64,000 nucleotides of DNA from UBA6624 sp964507645 (GTDB lineage Bacteria; UBP7; UBA6624): positions 62,001-126,000 of the forward strand of contig CAZDPU010000001.1 in NCBI GenBank assembly GCA_964507645.1, written 5' to 3'. This document shows positions 1 to 9,307 of this stretch, in pieces (within the stretch, counting starts at the first letter, position 1; every line of letters begins with the position of its first letter). Under the pieces are notes generated by a model. That model was not told the origin of the DNA. It searched no databases and saw only the letters and a program-made list of their open reading frames with translations. A program made the translations under genes and the position numbers.

Positions 1-3000
1 GACTTGTGAATGGAATGCAAATTATGACACAAATATTCAAAGGGCAGGCGGAGGTTTCAATCCTTCCTTTATTGAAAATGATAGTTGTGAAAATGATTCA
101 GGTTGGGGTAATTCAGCCTCTGTTCTTTCAGGTTATTCATATGCAACAACAGGCTTGAAAAGAGTTGGTGCGAGATTCACAGACTCTGATGGAGCTGTTG
201 GATGTGGTGTGATTTGGGTTCCGGTTAATAACAATCAGGATCGTCCACCTGTTCCTGTAATGAGGTTGAGAAATCCAAGCAATAACAATAGGGCTGTAGG
301 AGAATTGGATGAAACTGGAAACCTTTCTGTTGAAGCACAGTGTGCTTGGCGTGTAGGTGGTTTTGGAGACAATAACAGAGGTTCTTACGACCCTGACGAA
401 ACAAGCTTTACATGTGAATTTGTTTCTGATTGGGATCCTGGTACTTCATGGACATCACAGAATGTTCAAACAGTTAACTGTAATCCAAACAATAATCCAA
501 ATTCGGGTTCGAATTGTGCTATTGATTTGAACTACTCTGATTGGCAAGGATTTGCTTCTGGAGATGCAAGAACCCGTGTTGGTTTGAGGGCCTGTAGTGG
601 TGGTCCAAACCCTGGAGAATGTTCGCCGATTATCTGGAGTCATCTCTATGTTGATGATTACGAGAATAATGCTCCTGTTGTTTTGCTCAAGATTGAGGAA
701 GACCAGAACGAGGCTTGTTCACTAGCTTCTGCAGGTGTTTTGAACCATGACTTGGCAACACCATCATTTAATGTTTGTTTTGATGCAACGGCATCATTCG
801 ACAGGGAAGATGAATTTGTCAATTTCTCAAATGGGTCTCTTATCTGTGATTCAAATTCAATAGCTACGAATTCCCCAATTGTTACAGATAATGGAGATGG
901 TACTGGAAAATGTACTTTCAGGGAAGTTGGAGATTATGCTGTTAAATATGAGCTGACAGACAATAATGGAGAGGTTGGAGAAAGGACAGTCTTGATATCT
1001 GTTGGTTATGGAGACGATCCAAGCTCAGATGGTTACCAGCATGACATAAATGCTGGAAATAGCGATCCACAAGCTGTTGCAATAGTAAAGCCTTTTGCTG
1101 AATCTGTACGTAATGTTTCAGAATATGACAATGCTGGCAATGCCTCTGTTTATCTAGACGGAAGGAGATCTGTGGATGCTGATGGTGAGGTTGTTTCTTG
1201 GGATTGGGATCTTAATTATGACGGTGTTACATTTAATGTTGATATAAGTGGAAGTGAATTAAATTCATCAGTTGATTCAATGTTTGGTAACAATGTTGCT
1301 GGCGCAAATTACAGAGAGGGAGTTATTGCCTTAAGAGCAACTGACAATCTTGGCGCAACAAACATCCACGCTGTGACATACAGGGTTATGCCGAATGAAA
1401 ATGAAGCACCACAAGGTGCGATTTCTGCAAGTCCTTTCCTTGCTGGCTTTGCTCCTTTGACTGTTGACTTCAATGCTGTAGCAGTTGATACTGACGATGC
1501 AACATGGACAGACCCAACTGATTGTGATGGTTGTACTTATGAATGGGATTTCGATGTTGTTGGGGGAACTTTTACTGTTGATGGAACAGGTGAAACTGAA
1601 AATGTGACTTTCTCAGAAGAAAAAGATTACACTGTCGGCTTGAGGATTACTGATGCTGATGGCAGCCTCTCTCCGGTTATTACAACTGTAATACATGTTG
1701 GAGACTGTCCGGATGATGGGACTCCTTGTGATTCAGTTACGAGAAACAGGCAGCCGCAATCCTATTTCTTCATCAGTGGAGCAAGCGGTGCATTAGGGAC
1801 ATTCAATCCTGGAGGCTCTTATTTTGTTGATTTTGATGGTTCAAGGTCAGACGATCTTGATGGCAATATCACCGAATATCAGCCAGTTTGTAATGGAGGG
1901 ACTATTTCCCAATGGACTGGAACTACGGATTCCACTTGGAGATGTTCATATGATGAAGCAATTGATGGTATAGGTATCAAGACTGTAAGCTTAACGGTTA
2001 CAGATGACGGTGGCCTCAGGGATGATTCCGGTAATGCAAGTACTATTCTTCCTGCTGACTCAGTTCTAACTCATACTGTCAATTTGGATGTTTATGTTTC
2101 TGACATGAACCAAGATCCAATGGGAAGTATTAAGGTTACAGGTGTTTACTACAACCACGATTCACTTCAGCCAGTTCCATGGAATACAGCTTTGTCAAAA
2201 GATGCTGATACAAGCATGAGTGCTGGTTCCGGAATTGCTTCAAGGGAAATCGACTGCAACTGGGCTTGGAATCTTCCATTTGACAATCCAGGCTTGACTC
2301 AGGAATCGGGTAGCTGTTCTGTTGCTATAGACGGAATGGTAAATGGCGCGAATCTACTTACCGTCAAGGTTAGTGATGATGAGGCTTCTCCATCCGAGGA
2401 TGTCAGAACTGTTGTTGTTTGGGTTAATGAACCAGGTTCTGGTCAGCAGAGACCAGTTGCACTTGCTGATTACACGGGGTCATTGACCGTTGGATCTAGT
2501 TCAACAACTCACAATGTTGAAATTGATTTGAACAATTCATGGGATCCAGACAATGATCCTCTCTCACATCGAATTAATTGTGGTGCTGGTGGAGGAATAA
2601 TTGATTTTGCTGTGGGAACATGTAATTTCCCAAATCCTGCTCCAGGTGCTGGTCCTGTCCTACAAACAGTTGAATATTCAGTATGTGACAATGGAACTGT
2701 TGGAGGATGTGGTTTTTCTGTGGAGCCTTTAATCAGGGATCATATTGAATTTACAGACTATGTTATTGTTGCAGATGGAGTTTGTGCTACAGGCCTTTTT
2801 GCAGATGGAATTGGAGTAAGGGTTTCTAACCAGCTTAACCCACCGGATTCTGATGACAGAACAGTTGAACCTGCAGGATGTGATCCAACAGACCCTATTA
2901 CAGACATAGTGTCTAATGCACAGATAAATTCAACTACTGTTGATATTCCAGATGGAGAATGTATTGCTCAAGCTTTCCGTGTAGGAAACCCTATACGTAT

Positions 3001-6000
3001 TGAAGATGATAATATGTTTGGTGCAGGACCTACAAATACAACAATTACCAACTGTACTCCTGGCAGCCCAGACGTACTAGAGTTTGCTGATCCTTTGCTT
3101 GAAACTGTTCAGGATGGAGATAATGCCCGCGTTGTAAGCCTTTTGGATACTGTAAGAGTTGATGGAGGTTTCTTGGGTGGAGCAATGTCTCCTGCATACC
3201 TGGTTGATGATGGTGCTCAAATTGAAGAAATCCGTGAAGGAACGCTTGGTTCTGGTGCAACTGCTGGAGACAACCAGTTGCAACTCGCAGCTGGAAGCTG
3301 TGCTGATCCTGAATTGAACCTTATTAGAGGAAGACAGGGTCTAGTTAGGGAAAATGAAACTTTGACTTCAGTCTTCACAATAGACACATGTGGTGTTGTG
3401 GGTGCTGACATTATTACTTTCCCTGAACCTTTGAGAGATGATTACACAACCAATGGAATTATCGACATGAATGACAATCTCGATATTGAGTATTTGACAT
3501 TTGAAATCTGGAACAACAGGCCTCCTGTTGTTGTTGCTCATGAAGAAAACACTGACTGGGTTGTCCCAGTTGGAGGAACTACGAGTTGGCATTCAAGATC
3601 CCAGGATGAAGGGGATCCACTTTACCTTTCATGGGATCCAGACGGTGATGCCTTGCAGTATGCATGGGAATGCGACAGTGTTGGAGCAGGGAACACATCA
3701 TCTCAAGACTGTCAATTTGACACTGTTGGAAGGCCAGCAGTTTCTCTTGTTGTAAGTGATGGAGATTTGTCCGGACAGGACAACCACAACATTGCGAGAG
3801 CAACAAACACGACACCGATGCCAATTGTTTATATTGATCCTCAAACTGATTTCTTGCCAGTTGTGGATACTTTAATGACATCAAACAATGTTGTTTTGGT
3901 TGGAGGCTCAACTGTGGATCTTGAGGGCCAATTAAGTAATCCTCCTTGGAGTACAACATTCCAGTGGGATTGTGGAGATGGAAATGGACTAAATACAAGT
4001 CCTCCATTCTCTCCAGGTCCATTTAACTATGACCTATGTTCTTACCCGGCTTCCAATACTCCAATGATTCCACATAGTGTTAGCCCAATTGAACTTATAG
4101 TGAATGATCCACATGTTTCTCCTGGATGTGCGAGCTATTTCTGTTTGCCTGGCTCCACCTCCTTGGGCGTTATCCCTGTTAGGAACATGTTAAATAGAGC
4201 TCCAAGAGCTGCTATTTCAGGTCCTGAAAACTGGGATCCAAACACGAATCCAAATAACCCTTGGGAGGAAGATCATTTGAACTGGGTTGGAACTTTTGAT
4301 GTTTCTGTGAGCTCTGCTCCAAACTTCAATGGTACTTTTTCTGTTCCTCTTTCAGCTCATAACTCCATTGACCCTGATGATCAAGCACTGACTTATTCTT
4401 GGGATTGTGGCGATGGTAGCCCTATTGTAAATACACCAGTGCATACTTGTGTTTATCAGGATGATGCTGTTGCGAGTGATGTTAGAGATGGTTTGACAGA
4501 CTTGGGCAATGATGGAATTGGGGATATGTGGACTGTAACTTTGACAGTAACAGACTCAATGGGTGTTTCTGATACAGATACTGCTAGTGTAAGAGTCGTT
4601 GAACAGCTTTCTCCACAGAGTGGAATTTTCCAAAGTGATGCAAATGGTCAAAACAATTATTGGGTAGCTGATTCTGATCCAAACATTGCAGACCTCAAAC
4701 AACCTGACTTAGAGCTTTTGGATGTTTTTGCGGACGGAACATACCTTTTCCCGAAACCATTAACTCCATTTGGTGGTGAGAATCCTGGAGGATGTCCTTT
4801 TGAAGAACTTCCAAATTGTGATTCTGCAAATACCCTTTTTGATTCCGTCGTGCATCTTGACGCTTCAAGGAGTTTAGATCCTTATGGAAGGAATATCTTT
4901 GTTCAGATTGATTGTGACTGGATTGATCCAAATGATTTTGCTACCTTCTCTCCGGATATGAGTGGTTCTACTTTCGATGCTTTGGCACCTGCTTGGTTTG
5001 AGCATGTATGTAGAGATCAGGTTTCTGGACCAGCTTTATGGAATGGAACTGATTCACCAAATTCAGGAGATTCTTCTACATACACCGTTTCAAGAAATGT
5101 TTCTGTTAGGGTTTGTGAAACTGCGTCAACAACAGCATGTGCTGCTTCTGCTAGAGAAGACATTTCATCATTTGATATGACCTTGTGGAGGAACAGGGTT
5201 CCTTTGGCCCACATAACAATACAGGATGATGTTTTCTCAGGGGACAATTCAAGGAATGTTGACTATACAGCACGTTCTTCTTGGGATCCAGATGGTGACC
5301 CAGTTCTCTTTGGAGACGGTGCTGGAACCATAGATAAAGATGGTCTTGCTAACTGGACTGGAATAACACCTGATATATGTCCAGATGGTGGAACTTTCTG
5401 CGACGATAAAGACCAGGTTCCTCAGTGGGTATGTGATGATGGAGGTAGTTGGCCTTATCAAACAGGTTTTGGAAACAATAAGGTAGTTTGGGATGTTGAC
5501 CAGGGTCACAGAATTGGATCCGGGTCTTCCTTAGGGGAGCAAGGTGTAGATGGAGAAGATTCATTTAGGTGTCTTGTTTCTGGCCAGGGTGTTACGTTCA
5601 GGCCAACTCTTTATGTTTCTGATGGAGATCCTTCTGATGAAGGATACAGTTTGGAGTCTTGTATTGAATACTCTGACTCAGGAAACCCATTTGCTTCTAC
5701 TTTAGATAATCATGTTTGTGCAAATGGAAATCCAATACATCTTGGTGGAGTTGGAAATGGCTTAACTGTCAATAATCCGCCTTCAGCTTGGATAATCCAA
5801 CAGACAAAGGGTGATCTTTTTGGAATTACACCATTCCAGGTTAGCCTTTCTGCTGATCATTATGATCCAGATGGAGATCCTTTATCAAACAACTTTAATA
5901 GCGCTACTGGTTTTGAGTGGGATTATCATTATTCAAGATCTTGGTACTGGGGTGGTAACAATGACGATGTGTTAAATGTTAATGACTTCAATTATCAAGA

Positions 6001-7558
6001 TGATAATGTTTCTGATTTTGATATCGATAGTGCAGGGGTTTGGAATTTTGCTGTTAGGGCAACTACAGAAGGTACACATACAGCCTTAGTTCAAAGTGAT
6101 GGATCTGGTGCAAATTGTTTTGATGAAGACTTAGGAGACGTGTATCCATGTGATACAAGCATGATGGATCTTCCTCAGGTTGTTTGGGATAACATACTCG
6201 GTCTTGTTGGAGGTATCTCTTCTAGCCAAGACTGTAAGTGGGGTGTTCAAGATCCTCTTGACTTACTCCTTTATGGTGATGGGGGAATGTTCCTTCTGAA
6301 AGATGAAGATGCTGCTATGTACAACATAGGCCAAAGTGTCGAAGTTTTTGGAGGTCCTTTCAACCAAACATTCCTTGCAGGTTCAGTTTGTGATATTGTC
6401 GATATTCCAAGTGGCTGGAATGGATTAGATGGGGATCTTTCAAGAGTTTATATTAACTGGAATGGATTCCTTTTCCAACAGTTGCCAATTGGTGAAACTT
6501 TTATCAGAAATACAGACAACACATTGACCGGAACTGAGGAAATAAAGACATTTACCGTTACAACTGATGGTTATGTTGGAAATCTTCAGATACCAACAAG
6601 GCATGCTCAGTCTGGAAACATACTTTCTAATGGAGCTTCTGCTGGTGCAAATAATGATACCCAAAATGACTTCCATGCATCCGCTTTTGGGGAATGGGAC
6701 GGTTGGTCGATTATAGATTCTGAAGACCAAAGGCCGGATTCGACTGTTATGGAGAGTTCTGATTTTGACAATAACAACCAGGTCTTTGGACAGTATTCAT
6801 TATTCTTTGACTCAAGTCCTCCAAACAATCCTCAACATACAGTTATGTTTAACAGGTTTGTCCATACTTCAAATGATGCTGCTATAAGTGGTTCTTTCGG
6901 AGGTTGGTTCAATATGAATTATGAAGATCAACTTGTTGGAACTTCACAAGCAGGTTCTAATATTTCTGTTCTTGACTCGTTTGGATTTGGTTTAGCTATT
7001 GATTCTGCTGCTTGTAGTCCGAGTGCCATTGAGGGTGTTTGTAGGAATGTTACAACTCTTGAAACAGGACTTTATCCAAGTTTGGCAGATGTTTCAAAGA
7101 CGTTAAATTCTGCTTCTCCTGATATGTTTGTTGCGTTCAGTTCCACCAACAAGACACTGACAAAGAAAACAACAGACAGGGGTAGAAGCTGGGAAAATGT
7201 TTCTGATGTGAACAACAGTGGAACAGCTGCATCTCCACTTTACTTGAGGGTTAGTGCTGATATCTCCGATGATATACTCGCTGTCGCTTGGGCAGATACT
7301 AGTGTAAATTCAACTGAGAGGGTTACTCTAGGATGTACTGACAACATGAACCCAACTTGGCAACTTAATGATTATTCAATTGGGGATCCAATACAGTCAC
7401 CTAATGTTCAGCATAGTCCAGCTATTGAGATTTTTGGAGACATCATTTTTACACTCTGGTCTGACAACAGGAGAGGTGGCCAAAGCAGTGAAGAGGTTTT
7501 CTTTAGGATATTTGATGGGACTGATGACATCAATAATCCGACTTCTTGTTACCAGTAG
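1..7558 (+). CDS. giant secreted PKD/Ig-like repeat protein with Asp-box C-terminus (5' partial)
   Basis: The reading frame is open from base 2, so the gene begins upstream of the window; at least 2,518 residues are visible. About eleven repeat units each begin with an N-x-x-P type linker, for example NRPPVVV near 3512, NRAPRAA near 4192 and NNPPSAW near 5772. They contain PKD-like signatures such as SWDPDGD, YEWDFD and SWDCGDG. Asp/Asn-rich loops suggest calcium binding, and the many paired cysteines suggest disulfides in an oxidising compartment. The last 200 residues change character: an Asp-box-like T-D-R-G-R-S-W near 7171 is followed by VAWAD and LWSDNR blade-like strings, as in sialidase/BNR propellers. 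I see no C-terminal sorting signal; the protein simply ends in CYQ. The signal peptide would lie outside the window. Family knowledge supports adhesion or surface-layer roles, but substrate and anchoring are unknown. Confidence 0.85.
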   Translation, partial: TCEWNANYDTNIQRAGGGFNPSFIENDSCENDSGWGNSASVLSGYSYATTGLKRVGARFTDSDGAVGCGVIWVPVNNNQDRPPVPVMRLRNPSNNNRAVGELDETGNLSVEAQCAWRVGGFGDNNRGSYDPDETSFTCEFVSDWDPGTSWTSQNVQTVNCNPNNNPNSGSNCAIDLNYSDWQGFASGDARTRVGLRACSGGPNPGECSPIIWSHLYVDDYENNAPVVLLKIEEDQNEACSLASAGVLNHDLATPSFNVCFDATASFDREDEFVNFSNGSLICDSNSIATNSPIVTDNGDGTGKCTFREVGDYAVKYELTDNNGEVGERTVLISVGYGDDPSSDGYQHDINAGNSDPQAVAIVKPFAESVRNVSEYDNAGNASVYLDGRRSVDADGEVVSWDWDLNYDGVTFNVDISGSELNSSVDSMFGNNVAGANYREGVIALRATDNLGATNIHAVTYRVMPNENEAPQGAISASPFLAGFAPLTVDFNAVAVDTDDATWTDPTDCDGCTYEWDFDVVGGTFTVDGTGETENVTFSEEKDYTVGLRITDADGSLSPVITTVIHVGDCPDDGTPCDSVTRNRQPQSYFFISGASGALGTFNPGGSYFVDFDGSRSDDLDGNITEYQPVCNGGTISQWTGTTDSTWRCSYDEAIDGIGIKTVSLTVTDDGGLRDDSGNASTILPADSVLTHTVNLDVYVSDMNQDPMGSIKVTGVYYNHDSLQPVPWNTALSKDADTSMSAGSGIASREIDCNWAWNLPFDNPGLTQESGSCSVAIDGMVNGANLLTVKVSDDEASPSEDVRTVVVWVNEPGSGQQRPVALADYTGSLTVGSSSTTHNVEIDLNNSWDPDNDPLSHRINCGAGGGIIDFAVGTCNFPNPAPGAGPVLQTVEYSVCDNGTVGGCGFSVEPLIRDHIEFTDYVIVADGVCATGLFADGIGVRVSNQLNPPDSDDRTVEPAGCDPTDPITDIVSNAQINSTTVDIPDGECIAQAFRVGNPIRIEDDNMFGAGPTNTTITNCTPGSPDVLEFADPLLETVQDGDNARVVSLLDTVRVDGGFLGGAMSPAYLVDDGAQIEEIREGTLGSGATAGDNQLQLAAGSCADPELNLIRGRQGLVRENETLTSVFTIDTCGVVGADIITFPEPLRDDYTTNGIIDMNDNLDIEYLTFEIWNNRPPVVVAHEENTDWVVPVGGTTSWHSRSQDEGDPLYLSWDPDGDALQYAWECDSVGAGNTSSQDCQFDTVGRPAVSLVVSDGDLSGQDNHNIARATNTTPMPIVYIDPQTDFLPVVDTLMTSNNVVLVGGSTVDLEGQLSNPPWSTTFQWDCGDGNGLNTSPPFSPGPFNYDLCSYPASNTPMIPHSVSPIELIVNDPHVSPGCASYFCLPGSTSLGVIPVRNMLNRAPRAAISGPENWDPNTNPNNPWEEDHLNWVGTFDVSVSSAPNFNGTFSVPLSAHNSIDPDDQALTYSWDCGDGSPIVNTPVHTCVYQDDAVASDVRDGLTDLGNDGIGDMWTVTLTVTDSMGVSDTDTASVRVVEQLSPQSGIFQSDANGQNNYWVADSDPNIADLKQPDLELLDVFADGTYLFPKPLTPFGGENPGGCPFEELPNCDSANTLFDSVVHLDASRSLDPYGRNIFVQIDCDWIDPNDFATFSPDMSGSTFDALAPAWFEHVCRDQVSGPALWNGTDSPNSGDSSTYTVSRNVSVRVCETASTTACAASAREDISSFDMTLWRNRVPLAHITIQDDVFSGDNSRNVDYTARSSWDPDGDPVLFGDGAGTIDKDGLANWTGITPDICPDGGTFCDDKDQVPQWVCDDGGSWPYQTGFGNNKVVWDVDQGHRIGSGSSLGEQGVDGEDSFRCLVSGQGVTFRPTLYVSDGDPSDEGYSLESCIEYSDSGNPFASTLDNHVCANGNPIHLGGVGNGLTVNNPPSAWIIQQTKGDLFGITPFQVSLSADHYDPDGDPLSNNFNSATGFEWDYHYSRSWYWGGNNDDVLNVNDFNYQDDNVSDFDIDSAGVWNFAVRATTEGTHTALVQSDGSGANCFDEDLGDVYPCDTSMMDLPQVVWDNILGLVGGISSSQDCKWGVQDPLDLLLYGDGGMFLLKDEDAAMYNIGQSVEVFGGPFNQTFLAGSVCDIVDIPSGWNGLDGDLSRVYINWNGFLFQQLPIGETFIRNTDNTLTGTEEIKTFTVTTDGYVGNLQIPTRHAQSGNILSNGASAGANNDTQNDFHASAFGEWDGWSIIDSEDQRPDSTVMESSDFDNNNQVFGQYSLFFDSSPPNNPQHTVMFNRFVHTSNDAAISGSFGGWFNMNYEDQLVGTSQAGSNISVLDSFGFGLAIDSAACSPSAIEGVCRNVTTLETGLYPSLADVSKTLNSASPDMFVAFSSTNKTLTKKTTDRGRSWENVSDVNNSGTAASPLYLRVSADISDDILAVAWADTSVNSTERVTLGCTDNMNPTWQLNDYSIGDPIQSPNVQHSPAIEIFGDIIFTLWSDNRRGGQSSEEVFFRIFDGTDDINNPTSCYQ

Positions 7559-7567
7559 CTTTGAGAA

Positions 7568-7607
7568 GGGCAACAAGGAATGCAGAAAGCGCATTCCTTG
7601 TTTGTCC
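7568..7607. terminator. strong hairpin terminator between convergent genes
   Basis: A long inverted repeat lies between the giant gene (stop 7558) and gpsA (stop 7611). The left arm (7568-7583) and right arm (7591-7607) pair over about 16 bases with one bulge around a 7-base loop. A T-rich run follows at about 7615-7632, so it should work best for the plus-strand gene. It sits in the only convergent junction in the window that has room for a terminator. Confidence 0.8.
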
Positions 7608-7610
7608 TGT

Positions 7611-8591
7611 TTAATCTATTTCTTTTTTCTTTGAAGGTCTTTGTAAGAGTGTCTTTACAACATCTTTAACTGTTTTCTTTTTATAGATAACATCATTTAT
7701 AGCGCAGGCTAACGGAACGTCTATATTTTTTTCATTTGAAAGGTTTATAAGTCCGTTTAAAGTTCTTATACCTTCACTTTCTCCTGTTAGGCTTTTAAGA
7801 GAATCTTCAAGAGAAATGCCTTTTGCAATTTGATTTCCAAGCTGCCAATTCTTACTGTCTTTTCCTGTTGCTGTAAGTATAAGATCCCCTAGTCCAGCTA
7901 AACCCCAAAGAGTTTTTTTGTCTGTTTTAAAATAATCAAAAACTCTTGAAGTTTCAACCAATGCTCTTGAAATCATTGCAGCTCTTGCATTTTTCCCTAG
8001 GTTGGCACCATCAACCATCCCAGAGCCTATAGCATATACATTTTTAAGAACACCCCCAAGGCTAACCCCTAAAATATCGTCAGAGTAATAAGTTCTCAAA
8101 GAGCTGTTTTTTAAAATTTCTTCAATCTTTTTTGGCCTTTTTTCTCCAGCAATTACTGTTGCTGCTGGAAGTCCATGAATTATTTCGGTAGCAAAGTTCG
8201 GTCCTGAGAGCACATAAATGTTATTTTTCAAATTTTCGTTTAACCAATTTCCTATGGGGTTGAATCCCTTTGGAGCTAATCCTTTTGACAAAACAAGAAT
8301 GTCAACACCTGAATAATGTTTTAAGAAATCTTTGGTAAGCCACTCTTTTGTGAATTTTGTTGGAACTGACCAAACTAAAAAATCAGGAATTTCTGAAATT
8401 TCATTTTTGTTTATTGCTGTAATTTTATTATTTAGTTTTTTTCTTTCGAACAATGGGTGAATTTTTTCTTGATTGAATTTTTTTTCATCTTCATTGTCTG
8501 TTGTCAGTATTGTGACTTTAGCATTTTGGCTTGCAAGAAGATTTGAAAATGAAATCCCCCAAGAACCGAACCCAGCTACATGAATCTTCAT
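7611..8591 (-). CDS. gpsA: glycerol-3-phosphate dehydrogenase [NAD(P)+]
   Basis: Reduces dihydroxyacetone phosphate to sn-glycerol 3-phosphate in the cytoplasm, the backbone precursor for phospholipids. The 326-residue product is normal length. It starts with an NAD-binding G-F-G-S-W-G loop (canonical GAGSWG), has SGPNFATE (canonical SGPSFAKE), the catalytic-lysine segment KNVYAIGSG and the family block GLAGLGDLILT. Its ATG overlaps the plsY stop by 4 bases, so it is translated after plsY. PlsY acylates the product of GpsA, so the pair covers two consecutive steps of membrane lipid synthesis. Confidence 0.95.
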   Translation of the reverse strand: MKIHVAGFGSWGISFSNLLASQNAKVTILTTDNEDEKKFNQEKIHPLFERKKLNNKITAINKNEISEIPDFLVWSVPTKFTKEWLTKDFLKHYSGVDILVLSKGLAPKGFNPIGNWLNENLKNNIYVLSGPNFATEIIHGLPAATVIAGEKRPKKIEEILKNSSLRTYYSDDILGVSLGGVLKNVYAIGSGMVDGANLGKNARAAMISRALVETSRVFDYFKTDKKTLWGLAGLGDLILTATGKDSKNWQLGNQIAKGISLEDSLKSLTGESEGIRTLNGLINLSNEKNIDVPLACAINDVIYKKKTVKDVVKTLLQRPSKKKEID

Positions 8592-9265
8592 TTGATTTTA
8601 CTTTCAGTTCCTTTTTTCAATCTTGTTAAATTTTCTCTATGCAAAAATACAACCAAAATGATTATAGGTAATGTTTGAAGCAAAATGTGAGGTATGCTTT
8701 CATCAAGATTAATAAAGTAATTTCCACTTTTATGAATAATTTTTAAGTTATTTTTTAAATAAAGATATGAGCTTAATGGAAGCAAGCATGTTGAAATAAT
8801 GGATCCAAGTGAAACAAATTTAGATTTTTTTATGGTTATTAAATAAAAAGAAAGACAAATCAGCATATATTCAAAATTAAAAAATATAAATGAACCAAAC
8901 GTTGTAGCAACACCTTTGCCACCTTTCCAATTCATAAAGGGAGAAAAAGCATGTCCTAAAACTGCAAAAAGAGGAAGTAGGCATATTGCAATATTTATAT
9001 TGTTTTCATTGTGAAATCCAGATGAAAGCATGTTGTAAGAAATAGAAACTCCAAGGTATCCTTTTAGCATATCAAGCAAAAGTGTCATATAGCCATACTT
9101 TGAGCCAAATGTTCTTCCAACATTTGTTGACCCAATGTTTTTGGAACCATGTTTTCTTATGTCTTTTTTAAATAACATTTTCACCAAAACATATCCTGAA
9201 GGTATTGATCCAAAAATAAAAGGTATCAGAAAAAATGTCCAAAAGTTTGAAAGGAAGTTTTCCAT
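8588..9265 (-). CDS. plsY: acyl-phosphate:glycerol-3-phosphate acyltransferase
   Basis: Integral membrane enzyme that transfers an acyl chain from acyl-phosphate to glycerol 3-phosphate, giving lysophosphatidic acid. The 225 residues hold several hydrophobic helices and the family motifs: FGSIPSGY near residue 20, the KHGSKNIGSTNVGR glycine/serine-rich loop, and NWKGGKGVATTFG. It is the first gene of a two-gene operon with gpsA. Its partner PlsX is not in the window. The upstream region is only 42 bases and is shared with the divergent M24 peptidase gene. Confidence 0.93.
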   Translation of the reverse strand: MENFLSNFWTFFLIPFIFGSIPSGYVLVKMLFKKDIRKHGSKNIGSTNVGRTFGSKYGYMTLLLDMLKGYLGVSISYNMLSSGFHNENNINIAICLLPLFAVLGHAFSPFMNWKGGKGVATTFGSFIFFNFEYMLICLSFYLITIKKSKFVSLGSIISTCLLPLSSYLYLKNNLKIIHKSGNYFINLDESIPHILLQTLPIIILVVFLHRENLTRLKKGTESKIK

Positions 9266-9273
9266 TGTGTTTA

Positions 9274-9279
9274 ATATTA
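9274..9279 (-). promoter_or_regulatory. putative -10 element for plsY
   Basis: On the minus strand this reads TAATAT and lies 8 bases before the plsY ATG. I see no Shine-Dalgarno sequence between them, so a transcript from here would be nearly leaderless. No clear -35 match was identified. Confidence 0.3.
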
Positions 9280-9291
9280 ATTTAAATCTTC

Positions 9292-9297
9292 TAGAAT
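9292..9297 (+). promoter_or_regulatory. putative -10 element for the M24 peptidase gene
   Basis: TAGAAT ends 10 bases before the ATG at 9308, with no Shine-Dalgarno sequence between them. The same hexamer recurs at a similar distance before other genes in the window. Confidence 0.3.
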
Positions 9298-9307
9298 TTG
9301 TTATTAG

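Noticed and set aside
155..157. TTG at 155 as the start of the giant protein
   Set aside because: The same frame is open to the first base of the window, and residues before it look like the same repeat protein (T-C-E-W-N), so the gene begins upstream.
3579..4022. 147-codon minus-strand open frame inside the giant gene
   Set aside because: It is antisense to an uninterrupted, domain-bearing frame. Its translation is low-complexity with no recognisable motif, so it is a shadow of biased codon usage.
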